A stretch of 45,984 nucleotides of DNA. Origin: an uncultured Clostridia bacterium (GTDB taxonomy: Bacteria > Bacillota > Clostridia > TANB77 > CAG-508). Position numbers and translations under genes: made by a program. The notes beneath the pieces are model-generated. The model had not been told where the DNA came from. It was given only the letters and a program-made list of their open reading frames with translations, and did not search any database. Every line of letters begins with the position of its first letter. Positions within the stretch are counted from its first letter, which is position 1. Of this stretch, positions 8,315 through 16,241 are shown in pieces. The stretch lies in the NCBI GenBank assembly GCA_944391575.1, contig CALXUC010000011.1, positions 1 to 45,984 of the forward strand, in the 5' to 3' direction.

Positions 8315-9310
8315 ATGATAATATCCATTTTATTAATAATAGTAGGTTTTATTCTTTTAATCAAAGGAGCTGATTTTCTAGTTCTTGGCGCTAGTGGAGT
8401 TGCAAAAAAGCTTAGAATTTCTGAAATGGTAATTGGTTTAACTATTGTAGCAATGGGTACTTCTATGCCAGAGTTAATGGTTAGTTTAACTTCTGCCATT
8501 GAAGGATATGCTGATATTTCTCTAGGAAATATTGTAGGTAGTAATTTAGTAAATGTGCTATTTATATTAGGTTTATGTGCAATTATAAAAAATCTTGCTA
8601 TTTCAAAAGAATCTAGAAAAGTAGATATTCCCATTTCTTTACTAGTTACAATTTTACTATTCTTCTTCTGCTTAAATGGAGGAACTGAGAAGATTATTAC
8701 AAGAACAGAAGGTATTATTTTATTAGTAATTTTTGTTATTTATTTAGGATATTTACTCATAAATGCTAGAAAAATAGAGAAAGATGAAGGTAAAGCTAAA
8801 GTAGAAGAAAAGAAAGAGCTTAAAACAAAGGAAAATACTGAGAAAAATAATAAAACTTTTATTTTAAATTGTGTAAAAATTATAGTAGGTATAATTGCTC
8901 TTAAATTTGGTGCCGATTTTGTAGTAGACAACGCAGTTATTATTGCAGAAACAATTGGTATTAGTGAAAAAATTATTGGTGTAACAATTATTGCTATAGG
9001 TACTAGTCTACCAGAATTAGTGGCTTCTGTTACAGCTGTTTTGAGAAATGAAAATGATTTAGCTGTAGGAAATATTGTTGGTTCTAATATTTTTAATATT
9101 TTATTAATATTAGGCGTTTCAAGCACAATATCTCCAATAAATTATTCATTATCATATAATTTTGATATGATATTATTAATAGCTATAACTATTTTATTAG
9201 CAATATTCCCATTTATAGGCAAAGAAAAATATTCTTTAGAAAGGTCAGAAGGAATTATATTTTGTTTAATTTATTTAGCTTACATATTGATGTTAATTTT
9301 TGTAGTTTAA
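8315..9310 (+). CDS. Calcium/sodium antiporter, YrbG/CaCA family
   Basis: Integral membrane cation/Ca2+ exchanger. The 331-residue protein shows the duplicated alpha-repeats of the CaCA superfamily: VAMGTSMPELMVSLTSA with GNIVGSNLVNVLF near the N-terminus, and IAIGTSLPELVASVTAV with GNIVGSNIFNILL in the second half. The acidic residues in GTS(M/L)PEL bind cations. The halves are joined by a Lys/Glu-rich cytoplasmic loop (residues ~150-180), giving about ten membrane helices. The AGGAGG ribosome site fixes the ATG. It stands alone between MITE copies. The ion specificity is inferred from the family. Confidence 0.92.
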   Translation: MIISILLIIVGFILLIKGADFLVLGASGVAKKLRISEMVIGLTIVAMGTSMPELMVSLTSAIEGYADISLGNIVGSNLVNVLFILGLCAIIKNLAISKESRKVDIPISLLVTILLFFFCLNGGTEKIITRTEGIILLVIFVIYLGYLLINARKIEKDEGKAKVEEKKELKTKENTEKNNKTFILNCVKIIVGIIALKFGADFVVDNAVIIAETIGISEKIIGVTIIAIGTSLPELVASVTAVLRNENDLAVGNIVGSNIFNILLILGVSSTISPINYSLSYNFDMILLIAITILLAIFPFIGKEKYSLERSEGIIFCLIYLAYILMLIFVV

Positions 9311-9318
9311 CACGATGG

Positions 9319-9451
9319 TAATAATTAAGCATATATTTAGCTTGATATATAGCTATTTGCGAGTCAAGACCCGGATTGTTATACCCTAGCTATGTTTTGA
9401 CTAAAAATAGCTATATATCAAGCTTTGTAGCATATATATTCTAAATTATTA
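9319..9451. mobile_element. MITE family 1, copy 3
   Basis: The core hairpin at 9339-9424 has arms AGCTTGATATATAGCTATTT and its complement, with the loop AAGACCCGGATTG...CTAGCTATG. Outer pairing TAATAATT/AATTATTA extends it to 133 bp. The GTTACAATTCA ends are not present, so this copy is either diverged or a different end type. It separates the antiporter from nth. Confidence 0.75.
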
Positions 9452-9466
9452 AGTATGAGGTAATAT

Positions 9467-10108
9467 ATGAAAAAAGAAATTGAAATAATAGAAATACTAA
9501 AAAAACTTTATCCAGATGCAAAATGCAGTTTAGATTTTAAAACACCTTTTCAAATGATGGTTGCAGTAGTTTTATCTGCTCAATGTACTGATGCTAGAGT
9601 AAATCAAGTTACACCTAGTATTTTTGCAAAATATCCAGAGCCTAAAGATTTTGCAGATATGGATATTAAGCTTTTAGAAAGCCTTATTCACTCTTGCGGA
9701 TTTTATAAGAATAAAGCTAAAAATATAAAAGCGGCTAGTGAAATAATTGTGAATAAGTATAACGGTATTTTACCAAATACAATGGAAGAACTTATGGAGC
9801 TTCCTGGTGTTGGTAGAAAGTCTGCCAATGTTATTATGTTAGAAGCTTTTAATAATCCACAAGGAATTGCTGTTGATACTCACGCTAAAAGAATTTCAAA
9901 TAGATTAGGATTATCTGATAAAAGTGATCCTTTGCAAATTGAGCAAGATTTATTAAAGATATATCCTAAAAAATATTATTACGATGTAAATCATTTATTA
10001 GTATGGCACGGTAGAAATTTGTGTAAAGCTCAAAAACCTGATTGTAGTAATTGTCCACTAAAAAAATATTGTAAATATTATAAAGAGAATAACGGAGGTA
10101 AATTTTGA
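9467..10108 (+). CDS. nth: Endonuclease III
   Basis: DNA glycosylase/AP lyase that removes oxidised pyrimidines in base excision repair. The helix-hairpin-helix LPGVGRKSANV contains the catalytic Lys, and the catalytic Asp lies in AVDTHAKRISNRLGL. A [4Fe-4S] cluster motif C-x6-C-x2-C-x5-C ends the protein (CKAQKPDCSNCPLKKYC). At 213 residues it is full length. GAGGTAATAT precedes the ATG. The stop overlaps the TTG start of the downstream secreted nuclease by four bases, so the two are translationally coupled. Confidence 0.96.
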   Translation: MKKEIEIIEILKKLYPDAKCSLDFKTPFQMMVAVVLSAQCTDARVNQVTPSIFAKYPEPKDFADMDIKLLESLIHSCGFYKNKAKNIKAASEIIVNKYNGILPNTMEELMELPGVGRKSANVIMLEAFNNPQGIAVDTHAKRISNRLGLSDKSDPLQIEQDLLKIYPKKYYYDVNHLLVWHGRNLCKAQKPDCSNCPLKKYCKYYKENNGGKF

Positions 10109-10791
10109 AAAAATCAACAAAAATTAAAAGATTAAAATTTTCAGTAATTATTTTAGCAATACTTATTATATTAATAGGAATATTAAGTGCGGTTTTATCC
10201 ACAAATGGTTCAGGAATTGTGGATAACTTAAAAAATTTGACTGCTGATGTTGCTTCTAGCATTATAAATGATAACACATTAAATCTTTCTGATGATGTTA
10301 AAAATACTCTTAATAGTTATATTAATCCTAGTGAAGATTCTAATTCTACATCTGGTAATACGACTTCTAGCGATAACTCTAACATATCATCAGAATTATA
10401 TAAAGTTGTAAGAGTTGTTGATGGAGATACGCTTATTATAGATTATAACGGAACTGAAGAAAGAGTACGTTTAATTGGCGTTGATACTCCTGAAAGTGTT
10501 CATCCTGATGAGGAGAAGAATACTGAATTTGGTACTACTGCTTCAAATTTTTCTAAAGAGTTATTAACAGATAAATATGTAAAAATTGAATTAGATGTAC
10601 AAGAACGAGATCAATACGGAAGGATACTTGCTTATGTTTATTTAGATGATGTTATGGTTAATAAGATTTTATTAGAAGAAGGTTATGCTAAAGTTGCTAC
10701 TTATCCACCTAATGTAAAATATGTGGATGATTTTACTGCTATTCAAGAAGAAGCAAGGAATAATAAAAAAGGATTATGGGGATTAGAATAA
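10105..10791 (+). CDS. Membrane-anchored or secreted thermonuclease-like (SNase) protein
   Basis: Staphylococcal-nuclease fold protein that hydrolyses nucleic acids outside the membrane. A TTG start follows AACGGAGGTA and overlaps the nth stop. An N-terminal hydrophobic helix (residues ~9-30) is followed by a Ser/Asn/Thr-rich spacer and the SNase domain from YKVVRVVDGDTLII to the C-terminus. The family's active-site pieces are visible: VRLIGVDTPE, the Glu-rich DVQERDQYGRILAYVY, and KKGLWGL near the end. At 228 residues it is a normal single-domain form. It shares transcription with nth and ends in its own terminator. Confidence 0.92.
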   Translation: MKKSTKIKRLKFSVIILAILIILIGILSAVLSTNGSGIVDNLKNLTADVASSIINDNTLNLSDDVKNTLNSYINPSEDSNSTSGNTTSSDNSNISSELYKVVRVVDGDTLIIDYNGTEERVRLIGVDTPESVHPDEEKNTEFGTTASNFSKELLTDKYVKIELDVQERDQYGRILAYVYLDDVMVNKILLEEGYAKVATYPPNVKYVDDFTAIQEEARNNKKGLWGLE

Positions 10792-10810
10792 ACTAACCCC
10801 CATATTTTTA
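10775..10810. terminator. Bidirectional terminator between nuclease and superoxide reductase genes
   Basis: TATGGGG (10775) pairs with CCCCATA (ending 10804), followed by TTTTTATTT on the plus strand and by CCTTTTTTATT on the minus strand. The stem includes the end of the nuclease coding sequence. It serves two convergent genes. Confidence 0.85.
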
Positions 10811-10811
10811 T

Positions 10812-11183
10812 TTACATTTCTTTTTTCCATAGTCCATGTTTATTACAATATGCATATATTGTAGCATTTGGAATATTTTTAAATCTTACTTCTGCTGGTC
10901 CTTCTGGATATAAATATACAAATTCTTCTTTGTTATCTGTTACTTGTGCAATCCATTCTATATAATGTTCTTTTTCCATTGGATGTGCCACTTTTACAAA
11001 TATTTCATCTTCTACTTTTTCCACTTGTGGTACATGTTTTTCAGCAGATGCATCTACAGAGTTTGGAATTAATTTTTCCATTTCTTCTCCACAACATTTT
11101 ATTCCACAGTCTTCGCAATCTGTAATTACTTTTACCATTGCTCCACAAGTTTTGCATCTTTTTATAATTAATTCTCTTTTCAA
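10812..11183 (-). CDS. Desulfoferrodoxin / superoxide reductase
   Basis: Iron protein that reduces superoxide to peroxide without making oxygen; characteristic of anaerobes. The N-terminal desulforedoxin-like domain has CKTCG and a later CC pair (KCCGEEM). The catalytic SOR domain has the four His and one Cys ligand set: EKHVP, HPMEKEHYI, and YCNKHGLWK at the end. Length is 123 residues, as for the two-centre class. A TTG start at 11181-11183 fits the GAGGAG ribosome site. It is directly downstream of the flavin reductase-rubredoxin gene (15-bp gap), which likely supplies its electrons. Confidence 0.95.
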   Translation of the reverse strand: MKRELIIKRCKTCGAMVKVITDCEDCGIKCCGEEMEKLIPNSVDASAEKHVPQVEKVEDEIFVKVAHPMEKEHYIEWIAQVTDNKEEFVYLYPEGPAEVRFKNIPNATIYAYCNKHGLWKKEM

Positions 11184-11198
11184 ATAAATTCACTCCTC

Positions 11199-11861
11199 TT
11201 ATTTAACTTCTTCAAAATTTTCTTTACCTACTCCACATAATGGGCATACCCAATCATCTGGTAAATCTTCAAATTTTACGCCTTCTGCTTCTTCATCATA
11301 AACGTATCCACATATTGTGCATTGATATTTTTTCATCTTCTTTTCACCTCCACTTACTTTTTCTTCTATATATGTTGGTGCATTTTTAGGTGCTTTTCCT
11401 TTTATAACTTCATGATAATAACTATATGACATTGGTTTTAAGTTACTTTCTTTTTTAGTATTTACAACTCTTGCTAAAAATATTTCATGAGTTTCTGCAT
11501 CTATTATATTTAATACTTCACATATTAAATACCCACACATATTTTCTTTTAATACAGGAAGATTGTCTATTTCTTCATATTTAAAATTTTCAAATTTATT
11601 AATATCTTTTGAAGAATAAAATCCAAATTTTCCTATAACATCATTTTTGCATTCTTCTGATAATATAGATATTGCAAATTTTTTACTTTCTTTTATTATA
11701 TTATTTGTAAAATTATTTTTATTTATACTTACACTTATTATCGGATTTTCAGATGTTATTTGCGTTACAGTGTTTACTATACATCCTGCCATTTTTCCGT
11801 TATATTTTGTTGTAACAACATACATTCCGTACGTTATATCTCTAAATACATTTAAATCCAT
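11199..11861 (-). CDS. hrb: Flavin reductase-rubredoxin fusion (high-molecular-weight rubredoxin)
   Basis: Residues 1-~160 form a flavin reductase-like FMN-binding domain ([13 protein letters not shown]..., then [11 protein letters not shown]). Residues ~175-220 are a complete rubredoxin with CTICGYVYD and [11 protein letters not shown] binding one iron. Such Hrb proteins move electrons from NADH to flavodiiron proteins or oxygen-defence enzymes in clostridia. It lies directly upstream of the superoxide reductase gene. A strong internal Shine-Dalgarno (GGAGGTG) lies 8-9 bases before the Met that begins the rubredoxin domain ([10 protein letters not shown]), so a free rubredoxin may also be made. 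That is an inference from the sequence. Confidence 0.92.
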   Translation of the reverse strand: MDLNVFRDITYGMYVVTTKYNGKMAGCIVNTVTQITSENPIISVSINKNNFTNNIIKESKKFAISILSEECKNDVIGKFGFYSSKDINKFENFKYEEIDNLPVLKENMCGYLICEVLNIIDAETHEIFLARVVNTKKESNLKPMSYSYYHEVIKGKAPKNAPTYIEEKVSGGEKKMKKYQCTICGYVYDEEAEGVKFEDLPDDWVCPLCGVGKENFEEVK

Positions 11862-11880
11862 TTTTCTTTCCTTTCATAAA

Positions 11881-11977
11881 AAAGACCATAATAGAGCATT
11901 AGTTTTATAATTAAAATAGTTATTAATTCTATATACAAAATTATACTTACGATTAATATTTTAATGCTCTTTATGGT
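11881..11977. repeat. Inverted repeat between rubrerythrin and hrb
   Basis: ACCATAATAGAGCATTA (from 11885) pairs with TAATGCTCTTTATGGT (11962-11977) with one bulged base, enclosing ~60 bp of AT-rich sequence. It could terminate the rubrerythrin transcript or be a remnant of a small palindromic element. No T-run follows directly. Confidence 0.5.
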
Positions 11978-11988
11978 ACTTATTTTTA

Positions 11989-12531
11989 TTAATAATTTTC
12001 AGCTTTTATTTCAAAGAAAGATTTTGCATGTTTACATACTGGGCATATTTCTGGAGCTTTTTTACCAATTACTATATGTCCACAGTTTCTACATTTCCAA
12101 ATTACATCTCCATCTCTGCTAAATACTAAATCGCCTTCTACGTTTTCTAATAATTTTTTATATCTTTCTTCATGTTCTTTTTCTATTTTAGCTACCATTT
12201 CAAATAATGCTGCTATTTCATTAAATCCTTCTTCTTTAGCTTCTTTAGCCATTCTGTCATACATATCTGTCCATTCGTAGTTTTCACCTTCTGCTGCTGT
12301 TTTTAAGTTTTCTGCTGTTGTTGGGATTTCTCCTCCATGTAATAATTTATACCATAATTTTGCATGTTCCTTTTCGTTATCAGCTGTCTCTTGGAATATA
12401 GCTGCTATTTGCTCATATCCATCTTTTTTTGCTTTACTTGCAAAATATGTATATTTATTTCTTGCTTGTGATTCTCCAGCAAATGCCTCCCATAAATTTT
12501 TCTCTGTTTTTGAACCTTTTAATTCTTTCAT
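11989..12531 (-). CDS. rbr: Rubrerythrin
   Basis: Non-haem diiron peroxidase that detoxifies hydrogen peroxide in anaerobes, using rubredoxin as electron donor. The N-terminal four-helix bundle has the ligand motifs [26 protein letters not shown] and [13 protein letters not shown]. The C-terminal rubredoxin-like domain has CRNCGHI and [11 protein letters not shown]. At 180 residues it is a standard length. AGGAGGTTTATA precedes the ATG. Together with Hrb and superoxide reductase downstream on the same strand it forms a complete superoxide-to-water pathway. Confidence 0.97.
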   Translation of the reverse strand: MKELKGSKTEKNLWEAFAGESQARNKYTYFASKAKKDGYEQIAAIFQETADNEKEHAKLWYKLLHGGEIPTTAENLKTAAEGENYEWTDMYDRMAKEAKEEGFNEIAALFEMVAKIEKEHEERYKKLLENVEGDLVFSRDGDVIWKCRNCGHIVIGKKAPEICPVCKHAKSFFEIKAENY

Positions 12532-12726
12532 TATAAACCTCCTATATTTTTTGTTATATTTAATTTTTGATTTGTTTTATCTTTTGAGTTCTTCTATATA
12601 TTATCATAAAAATTTTTTTAAATCAAGTGTTTTTTTGTGAATTTTTCTTGACAATTTCTAAATTACGTGATATTATTCTATCATTAAGAAGTATTACTAT
12701 ACTTCAGATAAAAATTATTTGTTGCA

Positions 12727-12755
12727 AGTATGTGTAACCCATCATTACACATACT
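12727..12755. terminator. Terminator downstream of the ABC transporter operon
   Basis: A perfect 11-bp stem AGTATGTGTAA / TTACACATACT with a 7-nt loop lies 12 bp past the permease stop codon. The plus-strand side is followed by ATTTTTATT; the minus-strand side lacks a clean T-run. It is the only candidate terminator for the operon. Confidence 0.7.
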
Positions 12756-12766
12756 ATTTTTATTAC

Positions 12767-13558
12767 TTAATCCACGTTTACGCCTTTTTCAAACTGTTTT
12801 TTACCGATAAAATAATAAACAATTACATATATTAAATATAGAATATTTGCACCGTACATTAAAGATTTTATCACATCTATAGGTACTATATCGACCGTAT
12901 TTAATAAATTCATAATATTTGGATTAAATAAAGCAAATAATGCGACTAATATTACACTTACTACTTGTGTAACCATATACATTGCAAATGCATAAACTAT
13001 AGATTTAACAATTTTATTATCATTTGATTTATGTCCTATTATAATGCCTACAACTCCTACCATTAATATAAATACCATTTCTAAAAAGAATACAAAAAGT
13101 ATACTTATTAAAAGTCCTATTACGCTACTGTTATAAGTTGTTGCTGCTATTTCTAACATACTTTTTAAAAATTCTATATTTTCTTGTGAGTAATAGCATA
13201 TTGCTAAACATATTGCACTTACTAATACTGTAGTAAACATTGTTATTATTGCTGCTAAAAATTTTGATAAATATATTTTACTTTTTTCTATAGGCAATGT
13301 ATGTGTTAGATAAGATTCATCTTTATACATATTTCTTACAACTCTTGCCCATACTCTCATTAGATTATTTATCATAGCACTTATTAACATTGCTATAACT
13401 ATTCCATAACATACTTTAGAAATTATCCCAAATAATAGTGAATTTTCTATTAATGATAATCCTCTACCTATTAATGCAAATATTAAAGATAATGCATAAA
13501 AAACTATTACTGCTTTATATATCCATTTTAAATCATATTTTAATAATTTACTTAACAT
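12767..13558 (-). CDS. ABC transporter permease, ABC-2-like
   Basis: Six-helix membrane protein of 263 residues, mostly hydrophobic with few motifs. The segment ESYLTHTLPIEKSKIYLSKF is the cytosolic coupling-type stretch seen in ABC-2 permeases of the YtrC/D kind. It overlaps the ATPase gene upstream by 7 bases and is the last gene of a three-gene operon (GntR regulator, ATPase, permease). That arrangement is typical of small-molecule or antimicrobial-peptide exporters that respond to cell-wall stress. The substrate cannot be read from the sequence. Confidence 0.8.
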   Translation of the reverse strand: MLSKLLKYDLKWIYKAVIVFYALSLIFALIGRGLSLIENSLLFGIISKVCYGIVIAMLISAMINNLMRVWARVVRNMYKDESYLTHTLPIEKSKIYLSKFLAAIITMFTTVLVSAICLAICYYSQENIEFLKSMLEIAATTYNSSVIGLLISILFVFFLEMVFILMVGVVGIIIGHKSNDNKIVKSIVYAFAMYMVTQVVSVILVALFALFNPNIMNLLNTVDIVPIDVIKSLMYGANILYLIYVIVYYFIGKKQFEKGVNVD

Positions 13559-14247
13559 TTGAATCTCCTCCTAAATATTTCATCTATAGAAGCTTTTTCT
13601 TTATTTCTTAATTCGTCTGTTGAAGATACTAAACTTATTTTCCCTTTATCTATAAATATTACTTCGTCTAATATTTTTTCGATATCTGCAATTAAGTGCG
13701 TTGATATTATAACGCTTGCTCCTTCATTGAAATTAGAAAGTATTGTATCTAATATATAATCTCTCGTTGCTGGATCTACTCCTCCTAAAGGTTCGTCTAA
13801 TATATATAATTCTGCTTTTCTACTCATTACAAGTATTAATTGAACTTTTTCTTTCATACCTTTAGACATTTTTGATAGTTTTAAATTAATATCTAAGTCT
13901 AAGTCCTTTAATAATTCTTTTGCTTTTTCTGTATCGAAATTATCGTAAAATTCTGAAAAATATTTAAAAGTTTCTTTTACTGTCATACTTTTATCTAAAT
14001 ATGTTCTTTCTGGTAAATATGAAATAATTTTTTTAGAATTTACTCCTGGCTTTTCACCATTAATTAGTACTTCTCCATAACTAGGTACTAATAAATCGTT
14101 AATTAATTTAATTAATGTTGTTTTTCCACTACCATTTTTTCCTAATAGCCCGATTATTTTTCCTCTAGGTATAGTTAAATTTACATTTTGTAATGCAATT
14201 TTTCCATCATACATTTTAGAAAGTTGTTTACATTCTAATAATTCCAT
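13552..14247 (-). CDS. ABC transporter ATP-binding protein
   Basis: Cytosolic ATPase subunit of the transporter, 231 residues. Walker A is GLLGKNGSGKTTLIK, the signature is represented by LSKMSKGMKEKV, and Walker B is AELYILDEPLGGVDP, followed by the switch His in ISTHLIADIE. The divergent signature (MSKGM for LSGGQ) is common in YtrB/BcrA-type exporters. Its start overlaps the stop of the GntR regulator by one base and its end overlaps the permease start, so all three are translationally coupled. Confidence 0.93.
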   Translation of the reverse strand: MELLECKQLSKMYDGKIALQNVNLTIPRGKIIGLLGKNGSGKTTLIKLINDLLVPSYGEVLINGEKPGVNSKKIISYLPERTYLDKSMTVKETFKYFSEFYDNFDTEKAKELLKDLDLDINLKLSKMSKGMKEKVQLILVMSRKAELYILDEPLGGVDPATRDYILDTILSNFNEGASVIISTHLIADIEKILDEVIFIDKGKISLVSSTDELRNKEKASIDEIFRRRFKC

Positions 14248-14612
14248 TAAATCTCTCCTCCTATCTCTTGCAAGTATTTTATAGCTTCCTTTTTACTTAT
14301 TCCTAAATTTTCCATGTCTGATAAATATTTATTTACTTTTTCTACTGCTAATTCTTTTTTTATTTTGTTTATTAATTCCTGATTTTTAGTTACATATTTA
14401 CCATTTGTTCTTTCTGTATATATTAATCCTTCATTTTCTAATTCTGCTAATGCTTTTTGCATTGTATTAGGATTAACTTGTATTTGTAACGCAAATTCTC
14501 TTACTGATAATAATCTTTCTCCTGGTTGCAACTTTCCAGAAACAATATATAGTTTTAGATATTCTACTAATTGTAGATATATAGGCCTATCATTATCAAA
14601 AACTAATTCCAT
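14247..14612 (-). CDS. GntR-family regulator, YtrA type
   Basis: A short (121 residue) GntR regulator with a winged helix and only a small C-terminal helix, as in the YtrA subfamily. The recognition region is REFALQIQVNPNTMQKALAE followed by the wing NEGLIYTERTNGKYV. First gene of the operon, so it probably represses its own promoter and the transporter until ligand or stress relieves it. The ~175-bp upstream region contains CAAGTAATACAATAAAG on the minus strand, resembling part of an operator, but no clear full palindrome is seen. Confidence 0.9.
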   Translation of the reverse strand: MELVFDNDRPIYLQLVEYLKLYIVSGKLQPGERLLSVREFALQIQVNPNTMQKALAELENEGLIYTERTNGKYVTKNQELINKIKKELAVEKVNKYLSDMENLGISKKEAIKYLQEIGGEI

Positions 14613-14697
14613 AATTTCTTCCTTTCTTTATTGTATTACTTGCATAATACAATAATACATCATTTTTTATAAATTGTCAATAGGTTTTTAAAAAAAA

Positions 14698-14721
14698 GTG
14701 CGTACTTTAAAAAGTATGCAC
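14698..14721 (-). terminator. Terminator after the intact DUF4143 ATPase
   Basis: GTGCGTACTTT / AAAGTATGCAC (one G-T pair) with a 2-nt loop is followed on the minus strand by eight T's. It lies ~70 bp past the ATPase stop and in front of the GntR operon promoter. Confidence 0.8.
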
Positions 14722-14792
14722 ATTCTATTTTTAATTTTATATTCACACATCATTTTTTGAGTTAAACAAAAATCTTCTTCATTTTAAAATTT

Positions 14793-16088
14793 CTATATTA
14801 AATACGCTGCATACAATGGTATAGATTTTATTTTGTTTTCATACCCAAAGTTTTTAAGAGATAATCTAATCGCATAACTAGGGTTGTAATTCTTTATATA
14901 AGAATTTAAACTTTTAGATTGCACATTATCATTTGCTTTTACTTCTACAGGTATGATTCCGTCTTGATTATATAATATAAAATCTATCTCTGCTTCACTT
15001 TTAGATTTCCAATAATATATGGATTTTCCATTAGTAACGAAGGTCTGCGCTACATAATTTTCTGCTATAGCTCCTTTAAATAGAAAATCTTTATTTAAAA
15101 TTATATCAGAAAACTCAATTTCACACATACTTATTAGTAATCCAACATCACTTAAATACATTTTAAAAGTATCATCATCAATATATGCTTTTAAAGGAAT
15201 TTGAATTGTTGTTACTAAAGGGCATTTATACAATAAATTACTTGATATTAACCAATCTAATGCTGTCTTAAAATCTCTTTTACAGGCATATTCTCCAATT
15301 AATTTATAATTAAATTTTTTATTATCTTTAGCTAATTGTGCTGGCATTTTATTATATATACTAGATATTTTTATTGCTTCAGACTTATTTAATGTATATT
15401 TACTCATATCTGCTAAATAATTTTCTAATATAATTTTTAATATCTCTTTATCGAATTTTACTAAATTCATTTCATTTTCTATAAAATTTAAAACAGCACT
15501 TGGCATTCCACCTATACATATATATTTTCTATATAAATCGATTAATAACTCGTGTATAGGAGTTGATATTGGCTCTAAATTATTATAACATCTTCTAATT
15601 TCTAATACTAAATCTTTTCTATTTATTGCTAGTAAAAATTCTTCAAAGTCCATCGGATACATATATATTATTTTTACTTTCCCTACTGGAAAAGATGAAC
15701 CGAATCTATTTAATTTCACTCCTAATAAACTGCCTGCTGTTACAATTTTATAGTTCTTTTCTGATTCACAAAAATATTTTAATGACGTAATTGCTTCTTC
15801 TGATTCTTGAATTTCGTCTAAAAATATAATTGTTTCTTCTGTTATAACTTTGTTTATTAATAATTCTATTTGTGAAATAATCTTCTCGGGATCTATTGTG
15901 CTTTTAAATATATCTACAACTTCTTTATTTTTTTCTAAATTTATATATACATAATCCTTAAAATACTGCATACAAAAATTTTCTATTATATATGTCTTTC
16001 CAATTTGTCTCGCTCCTATAATCATTAATGGTGTTTTTGCATTATTTTCTTTCCACTCTATTAATTTTTTCATTATTTTTCTTTCCAT
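14793..16088 (-). CDS. AAA_14/DUF4143-type ATPase, intact
   Basis: Full-length (431 residues) paralogue of the frameshifted gene at 6460-7762. Residues ~20-150 form the AAA domain: Walker A GARQIGKTY, Walker B IIFLDEIQESEE, sensor-like TAGSLLGVKLNRF. A winged-helix-like middle region follows, then the C-terminal DUF4143 with a PD-(D/E)XK-like core (EIDFILYNQDGIIPVEVKAN). The cellular role of these abundant proteins is not established; the fold suggests ATP-dependent action on DNA or protein partners. Its only ribosome-site candidate (AAAGG) is far from the ATG, so translation may be weak. It is preceded by 32-bp direct repeats, as its paralogue is by 33-bp repeats. Confidence 0.9.
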   Translation of the reverse strand: MERKIMKKLIEWKENNAKTPLMIIGARQIGKTYIIENFCMQYFKDYVYINLEKNKEVVDIFKSTIDPEKIISQIELLINKVITEETIIFLDEIQESEEAITSLKYFCESEKNYKIVTAGSLLGVKLNRFGSSFPVGKVKIIYMYPMDFEEFLLAINRKDLVLEIRRCYNNLEPISTPIHELLIDLYRKYICIGGMPSAVLNFIENEMNLVKFDKEILKIILENYLADMSKYTLNKSEAIKISSIYNKMPAQLAKDNKKFNYKLIGEYACKRDFKTALDWLISSNLLYKCPLVTTIQIPLKAYIDDDTFKMYLSDVGLLISMCEIEFSDIILNKDFLFKGAIAENYVAQTFVTNGKSIYYWKSKSEAEIDFILYNQDGIIPVEVKANDNVQSKSLNSYIKNYNPSYAIRLSLKNFGYENKIKSIPLYAAYLI

Positions 16089-16139
16089 AACTTAAGACCG
16101 TATTTAACCTTTCTTATAATATTATAACATATTTTTTGA

Positions 16140-16232
16140 AAAAAATCATAAAAAATTGAAATTTTTTAAAAAAGTCGTGCGAAAAAATTGAATTTTTTCA
16201 AAAAAGTGGTGCGAAAAAATTGAATTTTTGCA
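16140..16232. repeat. 32-bp direct repeats upstream of the intact ATPase
   Basis: The block AAAATTGAATTTTT recurs with TTG at 16156, 16188 and 16220, exactly 32 bp apart. The two right-hand units also share GTSGTGCGAAAAAATTGAA. They sit 50-150 bp before the ATPase start. The arrangement parallels the 33-bp array before the paralogue, though sequence similarity between the two arrays is limited to T-runs next to GCAC. Confidence 0.7.
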
Positions 16233-16241
16233 AGTATAACT

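Noticed and set aside
8236-8634. A long minus-strand frame opposite the antiporter gene
   Set aside because: It mirrors the conserved alpha-repeat codons of the antiporter and has no ribosome site or recognisable product.
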